From: Azolla pinnata
Taxonomy: Eukaryota > Streptophyta > Polypodiopsida > Salviniales > Salviniaceae
Reading direction: 5' to 3'
Assembly (NCBI GenBank): GCA_037176905.1
Contig: JBBBWG010005224.1
Coordinates: 1 to 64,000, forward strand
DNA length: 64,000 nt
In this document: positions 53,698-64,000 of the stretch, in pieces
Numbering within the stretch: the first letter of the stretch is position 1
Layout of the letters: each line of letters opens with the position of its first letter
Made by a program: the position numbers and the translations under genes
The notes under the pieces: generated by a model
Told to the model about the DNA's origin: nothing
Database searches by the model: none
What the model saw: the letters and a program-made list of their open reading frames with translations, nothing else

Positions 53698-54559
53698 TGC
53701 ATGCATGCGTCGTATGTCTGCCGTGCGAGTCTGCTCCTCTGGCAAAATCTGTAGCGTCTTGCAGTCTGGCGAAATCCGAGAAGCCTTCGGATTCGCGAAC
53801 AAATATCGCTCTCTCTCGCTCGCTCTCTCTCGCACGCGCTTTGGGTGGCTTAGAGGCCACCAGCAGATCCTATCTCATCATCCGCGTAGCGCAACGTAGC
53901 TTCCCGATTTTGGGTTGGCCAATGCACAGAACGTTCCCCCCGAGCCCCTCAGACCCCTCCAAATCCAGACATGTCTCGCTTTTCGCTTTCTGATGCTCCC
54001 ATGCATCTGATCGATCGATCGGTCTTGATCCAGCCAGCGGAGGAGCCCCTGCAGAGATACTGAAAGCGGCCTCCTGCATCGAGCTCAAGCATCGTTCTCC
54101 CGATGCCCCGGTGATTCTGTCGCCGAAAAGCTGGGGTGAGCCCCGCCGCTCCCTGGGTGGGGGATTCTTGAGTTTAGGAGACTGTATTCCATGTGGTCGA
54201 TTTTAATCCCTTTTCTACGCTGCTTATTGCAGGATCGGAGACCACCGCACGGTTTTTACTGTTGACGTCGAACGACTAATCTTTGCCCAACTGTAACAGG
54301 GACCCAAAAAAAGAAAGAAAGAAAAGATCTCGAGGACTGAGAGTCGGCGTGCGTTTTTTGTCGTCGCTTTGTGTGGATACGTTTGAAAAGCGTCGCCGCA
54401 GTGGGGTACGAAGGCGGGCGGCGACAACTGTCGATGTTTGTCGAAGCGATGCTGGAACGAATCGCATTGGTTCCCGGCACCGTGACCCACAGTCTGCGTT
54501 TGGAGTTAGTTCCATGCGAAGGAGATATTCTATCAAAGATCGGATGGGCATATCGTTCG

Positions 54560-55080
54560 AGCAGCTCGGAAGAGGGAACAACGGGGGAGGAGACTCTTCT
54601 GGGATCGGTATGATATTCTCGAGTTGTTTATGCGGAGAGGAGCTTTCTGGAAAAGAATTTGGAGTGTTGTCTACAGTCAGAAACATTCCGCCTTTCAGCG
54701 ACACCTGGTGTATACTTCGATTGCCAGCAAGACGTTCTTGGGGTCATGGGGTGTTAGTAACCTCACTCTCTCTTGTAGTTACTACTGTGATGTGGGTTTA
54801 GAGTCTCAGAAACATGTGTTATGGGAGTGTTGGGCAGCGCACCAGGTTTGATTGAATGCATGTTTTTGTCGTCTACGGCATTTGTCTTCTTTGCGCGATT
54901 CTTCGGTGCGAAGGGAATCGACTAGGTAGTATATCGGCGGTTCATAAGAGTCATTTACCCGGGTGTGGAGGCATATCGATCGTTTCACGGCTCAGTGTAC
55001 AAGTGGATATATGTTTCTCGAGGATCGGGGAAACATCCTGTGCCCAAGCTGCGCAAGAAGATCGGATTGATTTCGGTAAT
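54560..55080 (+). mobile_element. Worn LINE reverse-transcriptase tail (zf-RVT-like fragment)
   Basis: A short open stretch (54624-54851) reads FWKRIWSVVYSQKHSAFQ, then LVYTSIASKTFLGSWGV and CSYYCDVGLESQKHVLWECW followed by AAHQV. The pattern W-k-r-i-W, pkH..F, a spaced Cys pair, E..kHvLWeC and a final aromatic region is that of the zinc-binding domain at the end of plant LINE reverse transcriptases. The frame closes soon after, further sequence to about 55080 looks similar but is interrupted by stops and frame changes, and no reverse-transcriptase core, 3' tail or target-site duplication is seen. I treat it as a dead fragment. Assigned by pattern only. Confidence 0.45.
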
Positions 55081-55455
55081 CACACACGCATCGATCTCAA
55101 TATGAGGCCACCGAAACGTGTGGGGATGTGTGGGGAGAAGCCTGCTGTTGAGAAGCGCCGATGGTTTTTTTGTTTTTTTTTTCTGAAGCACTGCAACGTT
55201 CTTTTCTTTTCTTTTTCCAGGCAACTGCGACATGGTCTAGGCGCTGATCGTTTTACCGCCAAACGTAGAAGCATTTTTTCTGGCTCCGAGATGCTCGACG
55301 ATTAACCATCCGGATGCTGATTCAACTGAGTTGTCGAGTACAAGCCTCTTTTAACGGGTTATCTGTTAATACATATGTTTTGTAACCAATACGAGGGTTT
55401 TGTCGTTCTGTTCATTGATCAAAGCATATGTTTAGTGCAAGAAAACAATGGAGAT

Positions 55456-55553
55456 CTAACCCTAAACCCTAAACCCTAAACAACCCTAAACCCTAAACCC
55501 TAAACCTTAAACCCTAAATCCTAAACCCTAAACCCTAAACCTTAAACCCTAGA
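55456..55553 (+). repeat. Interstitial (CCCTAAA)n telomere-like array
   Basis: About 13 heptamer units with a few variants (CCTTAAA, TCCTAAA, and one shortened AACAACCCT step). This is the ordinary plant telomere unit. Two more diverged units appear at 56077-56097. It is too degenerate to be a working telomere; it may be a repair scar or a promoter telo-box cluster for something beginning near 55628. Confidence 0.9.
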
Positions 55554-55627
55554 AACTAAAGCAGCCTCATCCTCTTCAATGGAGAGCTGTCTCTGTTTTC
55601 CTTCTTTCTTCTCTGTCTCTTCAAGCC

Positions 55628-55969
55628 ATGGCTGCTGCACAGCAGCATCAGACACTTCGATCCGTGACGTATGTTTGTCGAAGCTCATCTAGATCCCATC
55701 GGATCGTGAGAGCCAAGCTTCGTNNNNNNNNNNNNNNNNNNNNNNNNNNNNNNNNNNNNNNNNNNNNNNNNNNNNNNNNNNNNNNNNNNNNNNNNNNNNN
55801 NNNNNNNNNNNNNNNNNNNNNNNTCTTCTTCTTCTTCTTCTTCTTCTTCTTCTTGCAGCTCGAGCGTACTATTGGCGGAAGGGGATTCAGCGGGAGCTGG
55901 AGCTATGGCGGAAGGAGAGAGTTGCAGACGGAATTCTTCATAAGAGCTCGTGGAGGTAGCCATAGCCAT
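55628..55969. other. Possible gene start(s) broken by the assembly gap
   Basis: Plus strand: an ATG at 55628 opens MAAAQQHQTLRSVTYV before the gap. Minus strand: an ATG at 55969 opens MAMATSTSSYEEFRLQLSPS and runs into a Glu run made by the (TCT)n repeat. The minus-strand stretch looks more protein-like. Neither can be identified, and both may be chance. Confidence 0.25.
55724..55823. other. Assembly gap (100 N) beside (TCT)n
   Basis: Exactly 100 N followed at once by about ten TCT units (55824-55853), suggesting collapse of a longer trinucleotide array. Confidence 0.98.
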
Positions 55970-58900
55970 AGCCAGGACGGAAGGGGAGGAGCAGGAGCCG
56001 GCAGGAAGGGGGGGGAAAGGAAGGGAACGAAAGCTTCTCTCTCTCCCGGACCTGATGAATCACAGAGAAGTGGAAACCCTAATCCTAAACCCTAAAGTAC
56101 ATACCAAACAGTGATTGAAGACGATGCGCTTCCATTTCCCCCATGTGCAGTCCCGGGGAAAAAGCTTGGAATCCATTCAGACTTCCATGGCTTTTGTTTG
56201 CACCTTTCCCTTGCAGACAGCAGTAAACTCGAGAATCGGAGCGTCGATCCATCTGCCTGTGTTAGACATACATATATCTCCCCTCTTTCTCTGTCTCGAA
56301 AGAATCGAGACAAAAATATCTAAGCAAAAGAGAAAGCGGAATCAGAGGAAGAAGATGATGATGATGATGATGATGGGGAGGAGGAGGCGGAGGAGGAGGA
56401 AGAAGAAGATGGAGCATAGAGAAGCGGAACTCTGCATGTTCTAGATCCGTAAAGCTCGGAAGAGCGCACAGATCTCTGAAACTGTGCTTGTTTGTTCCTC
56501 AGGAGCAACACAAACAGACACGCAGAGAGCAAATTTGCATACGATTTGCCCCATAATTCGATCGATCGATACCAAGTTCTTGTCTTGAATCTCTCTCTCT
56601 CTCTCTCTCTCTCTTTCTATACATGTATATATCTACGTAGAATTCCATGTTGAATCACGCACTAACCGCAAGTTGCTTCGAGGTTGCTGCTGCAGCTATG
56701 GCGCTAGTGCAAGGTTGAATCTCAGAAAATTTGCATCTGTGTGTCTGTAGAATCTAATCCGATCTAATCTAATCTATGTATCAGCCTGCAGGCTATGTAT
56801 GGTGTTTAATATGATTCTGGGCCACGGATTGAACGGATCGATTCATCCAGAGTGGCCGATTTCTGGTCTTAGCCACAACAAAAGCTACAGTGCCATTACA
56901 CAAAAGCTGCAAAGGGCGCCCAATACATTGCAGTAGCACTTCAATCAATGGCGATCATGCAGCTGATCATAATCCAGCAAAAGATTCCTACTCATGCCGT
57001 GCCAGTACCGCACCGCCATCAGCTGCTGCTCCTTCTGCTCCATCAGGTACGTCAATCCAACTACAATTATATTGCAGCAGCAGCGAGCCCATCATCCGCG
57101 AATCGAAGCTTTAGATGCGAGCTAACTCTCACGCGGATTAGCCTCGAGTCTCGAAAGCCGTGGCCATCGGATCGATCGATTCATGCGATCATCATCGATT
57201 GCGGCCTCGGGAGAATCTCTGCTGCAAATTGCTAGGCGATTAATCATGATCTGATTGTTCGAGGCTTGCGGGTTAATACGATGTAGTTGTGGGTTACTAA
57301 TATAATACACAGGTGATTCATTCGATCCACCGCCAGTTAGTCGAATCGGAGTCAGATCGACAAGACCATCAGATCAATGTTTTTCCAAAAACATTCAAAC
57401 ATTTGAGGACATTCATGGAGTAATCGTTACATTTCAGAAGGTATAAACAGTTTGATTCCAATCATCCATGTACATACATACACTGCTGCTGCTACTGTAC
57501 ACAAGAGTCCTTTTTTACCTGCTAAAAACAAATTTTACCTCTAGGGAAAGAGCACTCTGTTTCTTGTTTCTTGTTTTTTTACTCCACCTAAACTGAGGGC
57601 TTTGCAAATTGAAAAAACAGGGTTTCAATCTGAGCCCTAAAAGAAAACAATTTTTTCCATTTTCATGATCTCAGTACCATCAACATGATCCATCACAAAT
57701 TCACATGGTGTGTGTGTGTATGTGCGTGTGTGTCTTCATTCATTCATTCATTCATTCATTCAATTACAGGTCTCAGTAACTGCAGATAAAACAGTGGTAA
57801 AAACTTGAACAAGGGAAGGGAAATTGCTTGCACCTACTCCCCCCCCCCCCCCCCCGTTTTTTTTTCTTGTTTTTTGTTTTGTTTTGTTTGAAGACGTTTC
57901 GATTTTGGGAGAGGGGCCCTTTCTGCCACGCTTTAGAAGACAGATCTGCTGCCTCAAAAACCCTAAATGCAGAGAGAGCAGCGCAGAAGAAGAAGAAGAA
58001 GAAGAAGACCAGATCTCTTTATTTAAACGCCATAGCTATCATATCCCTTCATTCACAGTTCCGGTCCATTTGACACAAGAACAAAACGCTGATGATTTTT
58101 TAACTCCTCTGCTTCCAATTAAATCGGTGGACATTTTGGACTGAAATCAAAAAACCCTGCTTGGCTTGCTTTCCATGGCACTGCGCTGGCTCCATTAAAT
58201 AGGAAGAAGGACTGAAGCCATCCCTGTTTTGAGCTAGCCTCAGAAGCAAAATTGAAAGGAAAGCATGCACATTCAGCCCGGCTTTAAATTACCTGCCATG
58301 GAATTCAATGAAGGTCGGACAAGACCACCACTCATTGCATTGCAGTCTATCCCAGAGATTCATGCTAAAACCGTGACTTAACACATTTAACTTGCTTTGC
58401 TTGCATGAAAAAACATGAGGGTTAGCATGACATGCACAGCTCCAAATAATATTCCAATTGAGCGAGACATCGGAAGAGGTAGACTTTGCTTTGCTTTCGT
58501 GCGTAAATCAATGGCCGCCCACCCGACCCGCTTAATCGATCGAATCATCGGTCAATCTTTCCTGCCAGGCACACCCCGATGTGGATTAAGACAAGGAAGG
58601 AATGGGCACTGACATTGATGTTAAAGAAGAAGAAGAAGAAGAAGAAGAAAATCCGGAGGTAGAAGATACTGCAGATTAGCGGCTAAACGCAACCCTAATT
58701 CATTCTCAAGAATGTTGGGTAGGCAGCCCCATGGATGAGCGAGCCAACGATGATGATCATGGGTCAGCTGTGGGAGAGGTTGGGGAGTAGTACAGTACTA
58801 GTGCTGCCAGATTTCCTGGCAAAAACAAGCTAATTGATTAAACTACGGGGTGGAGCGATCGATTAATCGGGGCTTTGGGAGCTGGGGTTAATAATGGGGA

Positions 58901-59198
58901 CAGGATTAAAAGGAGCTAGCTGGGTTCGATAATATACTCTCTAAGAGGGCCCAGAATGATTACTGGATTAGACTTACACACTGCATTGCCGATGATTCAT
59001 CCATCGAACAAACGGGGGAGGGGGGGAGAACAATTGGCTTGTTTGATTAATCGTGATTGTGGAGATGGAGGGGAGATGGATCAGCTGAATTCGGCTGCAA
59101 AGGATTAAGAGCCTGTTGTTAAATTGCGCCTAGAATGGAGGAAGAATATGATACAAAGCGCGACCCGATAATGAGAGTGTAATGTAGGTGGCGTTTGG
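55970..59198. other. Gene-poor region downstream of the ZF-HD gene
   Basis: No supported gene. Simple repeats: (GATGAT)n about 56353-56375 and (GGA)n after it, (CT)n 56587-56614, (CATT)n 57734-57764, a C17 run (57839-57855), (GAA)n 57984-58008 and 58626-58650. GATCGATC runs recur. The last ~200 bp are the probable ZF-HD 3' UTR. ZF-HD regulatory sequence may lie on the other side. Confidence 0.5.
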
Positions 59199-59208
59199 TC
59201 ACATCTGA

Positions 59209-59245
<37 letters not shown>

Positions 59246-60314
59246 CATCGTCGTCACCATCGTCGTCGTCGTCGTCGTCGCCGTCGTCGACATCGACATC
59301 GACATCGACGTCGGCATCATCGTTCTCCTGCTTCGCGGTCTGCAGATCTTCGTCGGCGTGATTCGTGCGGCGACGATGATCGTCGCTAGTACGTGGTCCG
59401 AGGATAGGATCATCGTCCTCGCCGTCGCCGTCACCATCACCATCACCGTCACCGTCACCGTCACCATCACCGACACCGTCATCGGCATCATCATCGGCAT
59501 CATCATCGGCACGAGTAGTAGTGTCGACGGGCGTAGGCTGGTGGAAGTCGCTGTCGCTGATGAGGCGACGAATCTTCGTGCCATCGTCATCGATCGCGTC
59601 GGCGGGGGGATCGGCGACATCGAGGGGCATGGGATGAGCGCGAGGATGATCGATGCGAGCATCGTCGTCGCCATTGGCTGGCGGTGATTGAGTTCCAGCA
59701 GCCGCCGCCGCCGCCGCCGCCGCCATGTCGGGCATGAGCTGCTGCTGCTGATTGGGCTGCTGATTGGGCTGCTGATTGGCCTGCTGCTGCTTCTTGCCGA
59801 CGGTGAGCTTGTTGTTGTGCATCCAGACCTTGAGCACGTGGCGCTTGACGCCGATGTGCGCGCAGAAGCGCTGCACCGCGTCCTCGTCGTGCTTCTGGAT
59901 GCGCCAGCCGATGCGGCGCGCGAACGCCCCCATCTCCTCCTTCTGCTCCGCCGTGAACTTGGTGCGGAAGCGCTTCTTCGACCCCGCCGCCGCCGCCGCA
60001 GAAGACGGCGGCGGCGGCGGCAGCGGCGACAGCAGCAGCGCGCCGCCGTCGAGCTCGTCGGAGTCGGTGCCCCCCCCGCCGCCGCCGAGCTGGTTGAGGT
60101 TGATGATGCTGCTGCTGCCGCTGCTTCTGAAGCTGTGGTGGTGGTGGTGGTGGCGGTGGTTGTTTCTGGGGGTGCTGCTCGCGCCGGCGTTTGCGTAGCC
60201 TGCGCCGATCATGGGCTGGTGCAGATAGGCGGCGGGCGAGGCGGCGGCGTACGAGGGTCCGGGCGCGTGATGATGGTGATGATGATGGCCGAAGGCCATG
60301 ATCATGTGCGCCGG

Positions 60315-60350
<36 letters not shown>

Positions 60351-60542
60351 AGGGCTGAACAGCGTGGGCGGCGGCAGCAGCGCGGCTTGCTGCTGCGGCT
60401 GCGGCTGCGGTTGCGGCTGCTGCTGGGGCTGCATCAGCGGGCTCACGATGCCCGGCCCTCTCGCCCAATGCGCCAGCGTCCCCGTTCCTCCTCCTCCTCC
60501 TCCTCCTCCTCCTCCTCCTCCTCCTCCTTTGCGCATCATCAT

Positions 60543-60573
<31 letters not shown>

Positions 60574-61355
60574 GCGTGAAGATGGTGATTGCTTAATAGA
60601 CTGGAGGGCGCGGCGTCGGGCTCGTCCCGCAGCAGCAGCAGGCGGCGGTGGAAGTTGCGGTGGCAGCCGCAGGCGGCGCAGGTGAGCGCCTCCAGCGTGC
60701 CGTGGGCGCCGCTGGGCATGAACTCGCCGCAGCCGTCGGTGGCGTGCCCGCCGAGGCTGGCGGCGTGGTTCTTGAGGCACTCGCGGTACACCTTGGCGCC
60801 GCCGCCGCCGGCCGTGTTGCTACTGGAGCTAGGGTTGTACGTGCTGGGAAGCGGCCTCGTGGCGCCGGCGGAGGGCTTGGTCGCATGCTTCGGCGGCGGC
60901 GGCGCTGGTGTCGGGAGCTGCAACACCCTCGCCGCCACGGCCTCGCCATCGCCGCCGCCATTCATGTTTCCGCCGCCGCCGCCGCCGCTTAGCAGTACTT
61001 GATCCGAGAGTAGCCCTAGCCCCCCATTCTGCAGCAGCAGCTGCTGCTCCGGATCCTTCTTCGCGCCTCCTCCTCCTCCTCCTCCTCCTTCTGAATCTGC
61101 TGATAGAACCTTGGTTGATCCGATTATTGCGCCGCCGCCGCCGCCGCCGCCGCCGCCCGAGGAGGCGCTGCTGCCGTTGAGGGCGCCGCTGCAGCTCTCA
61201 TCCCTCTGCAGCATGCTCAATTTGACGGGGGAATTCGCGGATGCTGCAGCTGCTACCTGCTGCACCAGCTGCTCCTCCTCCTCCTCCTCCTCCTCCTCCT
61301 CCTCCCCCTCCTCCTCCTCCTCATCATCCCGGTGGTCATCGTCGCCAATCTCCAT
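59199..61355 (-). CDS. ZHD: Zinc finger homeodomain (ZF-HD) transcription factor, single exon, enlarged
   Basis: Nuclear DNA-binding factor of the plant-specific ZHD family, which dimerises through its N-terminal zinc finger. Uninterrupted frame of 718 codons; ZHD genes are typically intronless, which supports the model. The ZF domain starts at V189: [20 protein letters not shown], then [23 protein letters not shown], with the conserved Cys/His set present. The homeodomain starts near K460: [16 protein letters not shown], then [20 protein letters not shown] and the recognition helix [11 protein letters not shown], which carries the family's W-M-H-N-N-K signature. The protein is about twice the usual size because of homopolymers: an acidic N terminus (GluE run), many Gly runs, Pro, His and Gln runs ([10 protein letters not shown]), and an Asp-rich C-terminal ~100 residues with alternating Asp-Gly and Asp-Val. 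GC-rich codons and long antisense frames follow from these runs. The start at 61355 gives the longest form; the acidic leader before the finger is otherwise unusual, so a later Met such as M48 is possible. Confidence 0.93.
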
Positions 61356-61690
61356 CCACCCAAGACTGTGAGATGGGCAAAGCTAGCGACTTACTTCCAC
61401 TCTGACGATGATTCACTCTCCAGCTATGCTTAGACCTGGCTTTGCCTGATGCGTACTAAAACCTATAGCTAGCTGCCTTATAGCAGTTACAGTAGTGTCA
61501 CAAAACCACTGGCGCTGCTGCTACGCAGCTCTATATGTTGGCGATGGCCCGCATACAAGCAGCCAGGAAGCTCTGATGATTGAGCCCGGTGATTAAACGA
61601 TCAGGTAGCAGCTAATTGCAGCTTTGCAGCAACTCCATCCAGCTGACGATTCGATTCGATTCGATTCGATTCAATCCGACGTACCGTGCC

Positions 61691-61728
<38 letters not shown>

Positions 61729-63141
61729 GCGACGACGTTGGAACCAACAACTGTCAGCATCTCATCACAGTTGCTGCCACAGCGAGGCCCTGATCCTCCA
61801 TCATCTAATTACTCGCTCCAAAGAATCAATCGCATCTTAAGCTTACTAAGCTACTAGTAGTTACTAGTTGTTGTAGTTGTGGTTGTAGTTGTAGTTGTTG
61901 TAGTGGTAGGCTGCCGCCGCTGCAGCTGCAGCTGCTGATGCTGCGGCTTTGTGTCATGTGTAGTTAGTTAGTAGCGAACTAACTTAACTAACTAGCTATG
62001 ATTCGGACTTGATGGAGCGATTAAGGGGATGATTAGATAAGCTCGAGTGTCGGAATCCTTAAGAGGGATGATTTAGAAGAGCGATTAAGGGGGGGGGGGA
62101 GCTTTCCGCTGTATTGCATACACTAACTACTTACTTACTTACTAACTAACTAACTAAACTAACTAACTAGCTAGCTAAGGAGGCAGCAGCTCGGCTCGGC
62201 TTCGGGTGTGCTTGATTAAATAAAATGAAGGGCGCTTGGCAGAAAATTTAGCAGCAGCAAAGAATTGGGGGCGAGGCTTGTATGTTCTGTATGCATGCAT
62301 GTGTGCGTGCGTGTATGTATGCATGCGTTTGGGCATGCATGCATGCATGTGCATGTGCGTGTGGAAATCTGAGATCAAATGATTAGTCAAACAAAGGAAA
62401 GGAAGCTGATGATGGCTGATGATGATGATGATGGTGGCTGATGATATGACGATGGTGTCGATGGTGGTGGTGGATGGGATGGATGCGTGGGGATTTCCAC
62501 CGGGACGCATGCACATACACATGCCATGCCGTACATTGCCATGCAATACAACACGCACCATCACCATCACCATGACCACCACCATCACCACCACCATCAC
62601 CATCACCACCACCATCACCATCACCATGTCCATCGCCACCACCACCGTCGTCATCATCATATGCGGGCACACATACAATGACTGACTGAATCAGCGAAAG
62701 CATGTATAAATTGCAATATGGAAAAGAGGGTTTAAGTAAAAAAAAAACAGAAGAAAAAAAGGAAGCTCCAAAATCAAAGTTGTGTGTGTGTGTTGGTACT
62801 ACTCATCACTCTGCTCCTTCTCTCTTCTCTCTTCTCTCTCTCTCTCTCTCTGTGCTTTCTCTCTCCTCCCCTGTTCCTCCTCTTCTGTTCTCTCTCCTCC
62901 CCTGTTCTGTTCTGTTCTGTTCCTTCCCTTCTTCTCTCTCTCTCCTCCCCTGTTCTGTTCCTTCTCTTCTTCTCTCTCCTCCCCTGTTCCTTCCAGACCC
63001 TTCTTCTCCTTTGATTGAACACGCCTGCTCTGACACAATCCACTGCTCTCTCTCTCTCTCTCTCTCTTCCTGCAAAACTCTCTTTTTACTACTTGTAGTA
63101 GCAGTAGTTATGAACCACGCCCCTAAGTTTGTGATGCTCTC

Positions 63142-63187
<46 letters not shown>

Positions 63188-64000
63188 CGTGGATTGATGT
63201 GTTTTTTACCCCCCATCCGTCCGCTTATCTCTCTCTCTCTTCTTCTCTCTCTGACTAGTCTCGTGTATCTGTATCTCCATCTCTATCTGGTGCTAGACAG
63301 ACAAAAGCTGCTTGCTTTGCTCTGCTCTGCTCTGCTTTGCTTCCTCTCTCTCTCTCTCCCCCTCCCTGCAAAGCCTAATTTGTCTGCTTCCAAGTGGCTG
63401 ACTGCTGGAAAATTCGGAGGATTTGCCCTGTTTCTTTCTTTCTTTCGTTCTTTTCTTTCTTTTTTTGTTTTGGGAGCGAAACCCCTCTGGCGCTGGCTCT
63501 ATTTCCATTCATGAAACCATCCCATCCATCCATCCATCTCCTTTTCTTTTCCTTCAACTTTGAGCAGCAGCAGCAGCAGCAGCAGCAGCATCCTCGTTTC
63601 TCATCTGCCCATCTCTCTGTATGAATTTGATTCCTTTTTACTCTCGCTGGACGAATTGCAATACACGCACACACACACACACAATACATAGAGTGTGGTA
63701 ATAAGCAGCAAGGATTTGTGAGGAGGAGGAGGAGGAGGATTTATCTCTTTCTACTCATCCAATCCCATGACTATTTCGTTCTTCCAATGATAAAGAAAAA
63801 AGGAGCGTTTGCTTTGTTTTTCCTTTGGAAGATTTTGGGACTTGGAAGAAACAAAAACCAAAACCCTGCTGTTCAGGGACCGACCCTTTGAAACCGTTTT
63901 GTACTTACCTCTTCTTCTTCCTTCTTTCTTTCTTCTGCTTCGTCCCACATTTCTTTTAATAATAGAAATATAGGAAATCATCATGATATGGGCGGTGGTG
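61356..64000. other. Upstream region of the ZF-HD gene, rich in microsatellites
   Basis: About 2.6 kb, probably promoter and leader of the minus-strand ZF-HD gene. It has (GATTC)n 61647-61676, (CGT)n 61692-61724, GTT/GTAGTT repeats about 61858-61905, a G11 run 62089-62099, (ACTA/ACTTA)n 62119-62175, (GATGAT/GGTGGT)n 62408-62475, (CAC/CAT)n 62555-62645, long CT tracts 62820-63360, (CAG)n 63564-63591 and (CA)n 63664-63683. Frames across these are repeat translations. No other gene supported. Confidence 0.6.
62555..62645. repeat. (CACCAT/CACCAC)n trinucleotide array
   Basis: About 90 bp of CAC and CAT triplets, read as His on the plus strand or as Met/Val on the minus strand. Its complement type, GATGAT/GGTGGT, lies 80-150 bp away (62408-62475), so the two could pair. 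It is about 1.2 kb upstream of the ZF-HD start. Confidence 0.9.

Noticed and set aside
52660-53860. Overlapping 170-290-codon frames on both strands
   Set aside because: Read through GA, GCA, GAA and CATA repeats; Arg/Glu, Ser/Leu and Cys/Met/Val strings are repeat products.
59105-61371. Long antisense and out-of-frame ORFs over the ZF-HD gene
   Set aside because: GC-rich triplet runs leave all frames open; only the minus frame with the ZF and homeodomain has recognisable domains.
62702-63514. 270-codon plus-strand Ser/Leu-rich frame
   Set aside because: Built almost wholly from CTCTCT tracts; no conserved motif.

Overview
The window is nuclear DNA from a land plant, most likely a flowering plant. 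It carries intron-rich genes for plastid tryptophan synthesis, a plastid ribosomal protein, a plastid glucose-6-phosphate translocator, a mitochondrial GrpE, a SHAGGY-like kinase, a CLC-f type chloride channel and a plant-specific ZF-HD homeodomain factor. Every intron used obeys GT-AG. Plant-type (CCCTAAA)n telomere-like blocks occur inside the window. I cannot place the species from the sequence alone. Two 100-N assembly gaps (34972-35071 and 55724-55823) sit inside simple repeats.

Layout. + strand: tryptophan synthase alpha chain (157-4227, 9 exons), DAO-family FAD oxidoreductase (5856-11966, 9 exons), mitochondrial GrpE co-chaperone (13148-16208, 6 exons). - strand: GSK3/SHAGGY-like kinase (17196-23516, 12 exons), plastid ribosomal protein L9 (28727-32401, 7 exons). 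+ strand: a plant-specific Ser/Pro-rich protein of unknown function (36569-40463, 6 exons). - strand: CLC-f/e-like chloride channel (42170-47989, 9 exons), glucose-6-phosphate/phosphate translocator (50131-52071, 5 exons), and a single-exon ZF-HD homeodomain protein of 718 codons (59199-61355). I rebuilt all nine reading frames exon by exon. In each case the phases close and the protein ends at a family-typical place.

The genes do not form a cluster or pathway. Several products act in plastids (TSA, L9, GPT, probably the oxidoreductase), but the order looks like ordinary genomic neighbourhood. GrpE and the kinase are convergent, and L9 and the Ser/Pro-rich gene are divergent across about 4.2 kb.

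The non-coding sequence is unusual mainly for short tandem duplications. Units of about 174-188 bp occur in an intron of the oxidoreductase, in an intron of L9 and in the leader of the GPT gene. Other units are about 105, 97, 55, 43, 34 and 12 bp, and a nine-copy composite minisatellite lies upstream of the kinase. There is also a roughly 50-bp-arm hairpin in a TSA intron, two different types of interstitial telomere-like repeat, many GCATGCAT/CATACATG, CT/GA and trinucleotide arrays, and one worn stretch resembling the end of a plant LINE reverse transcriptase. I found no CRISPR array, no tRNA or rRNA gene, no intact transposon and no convincing new system.
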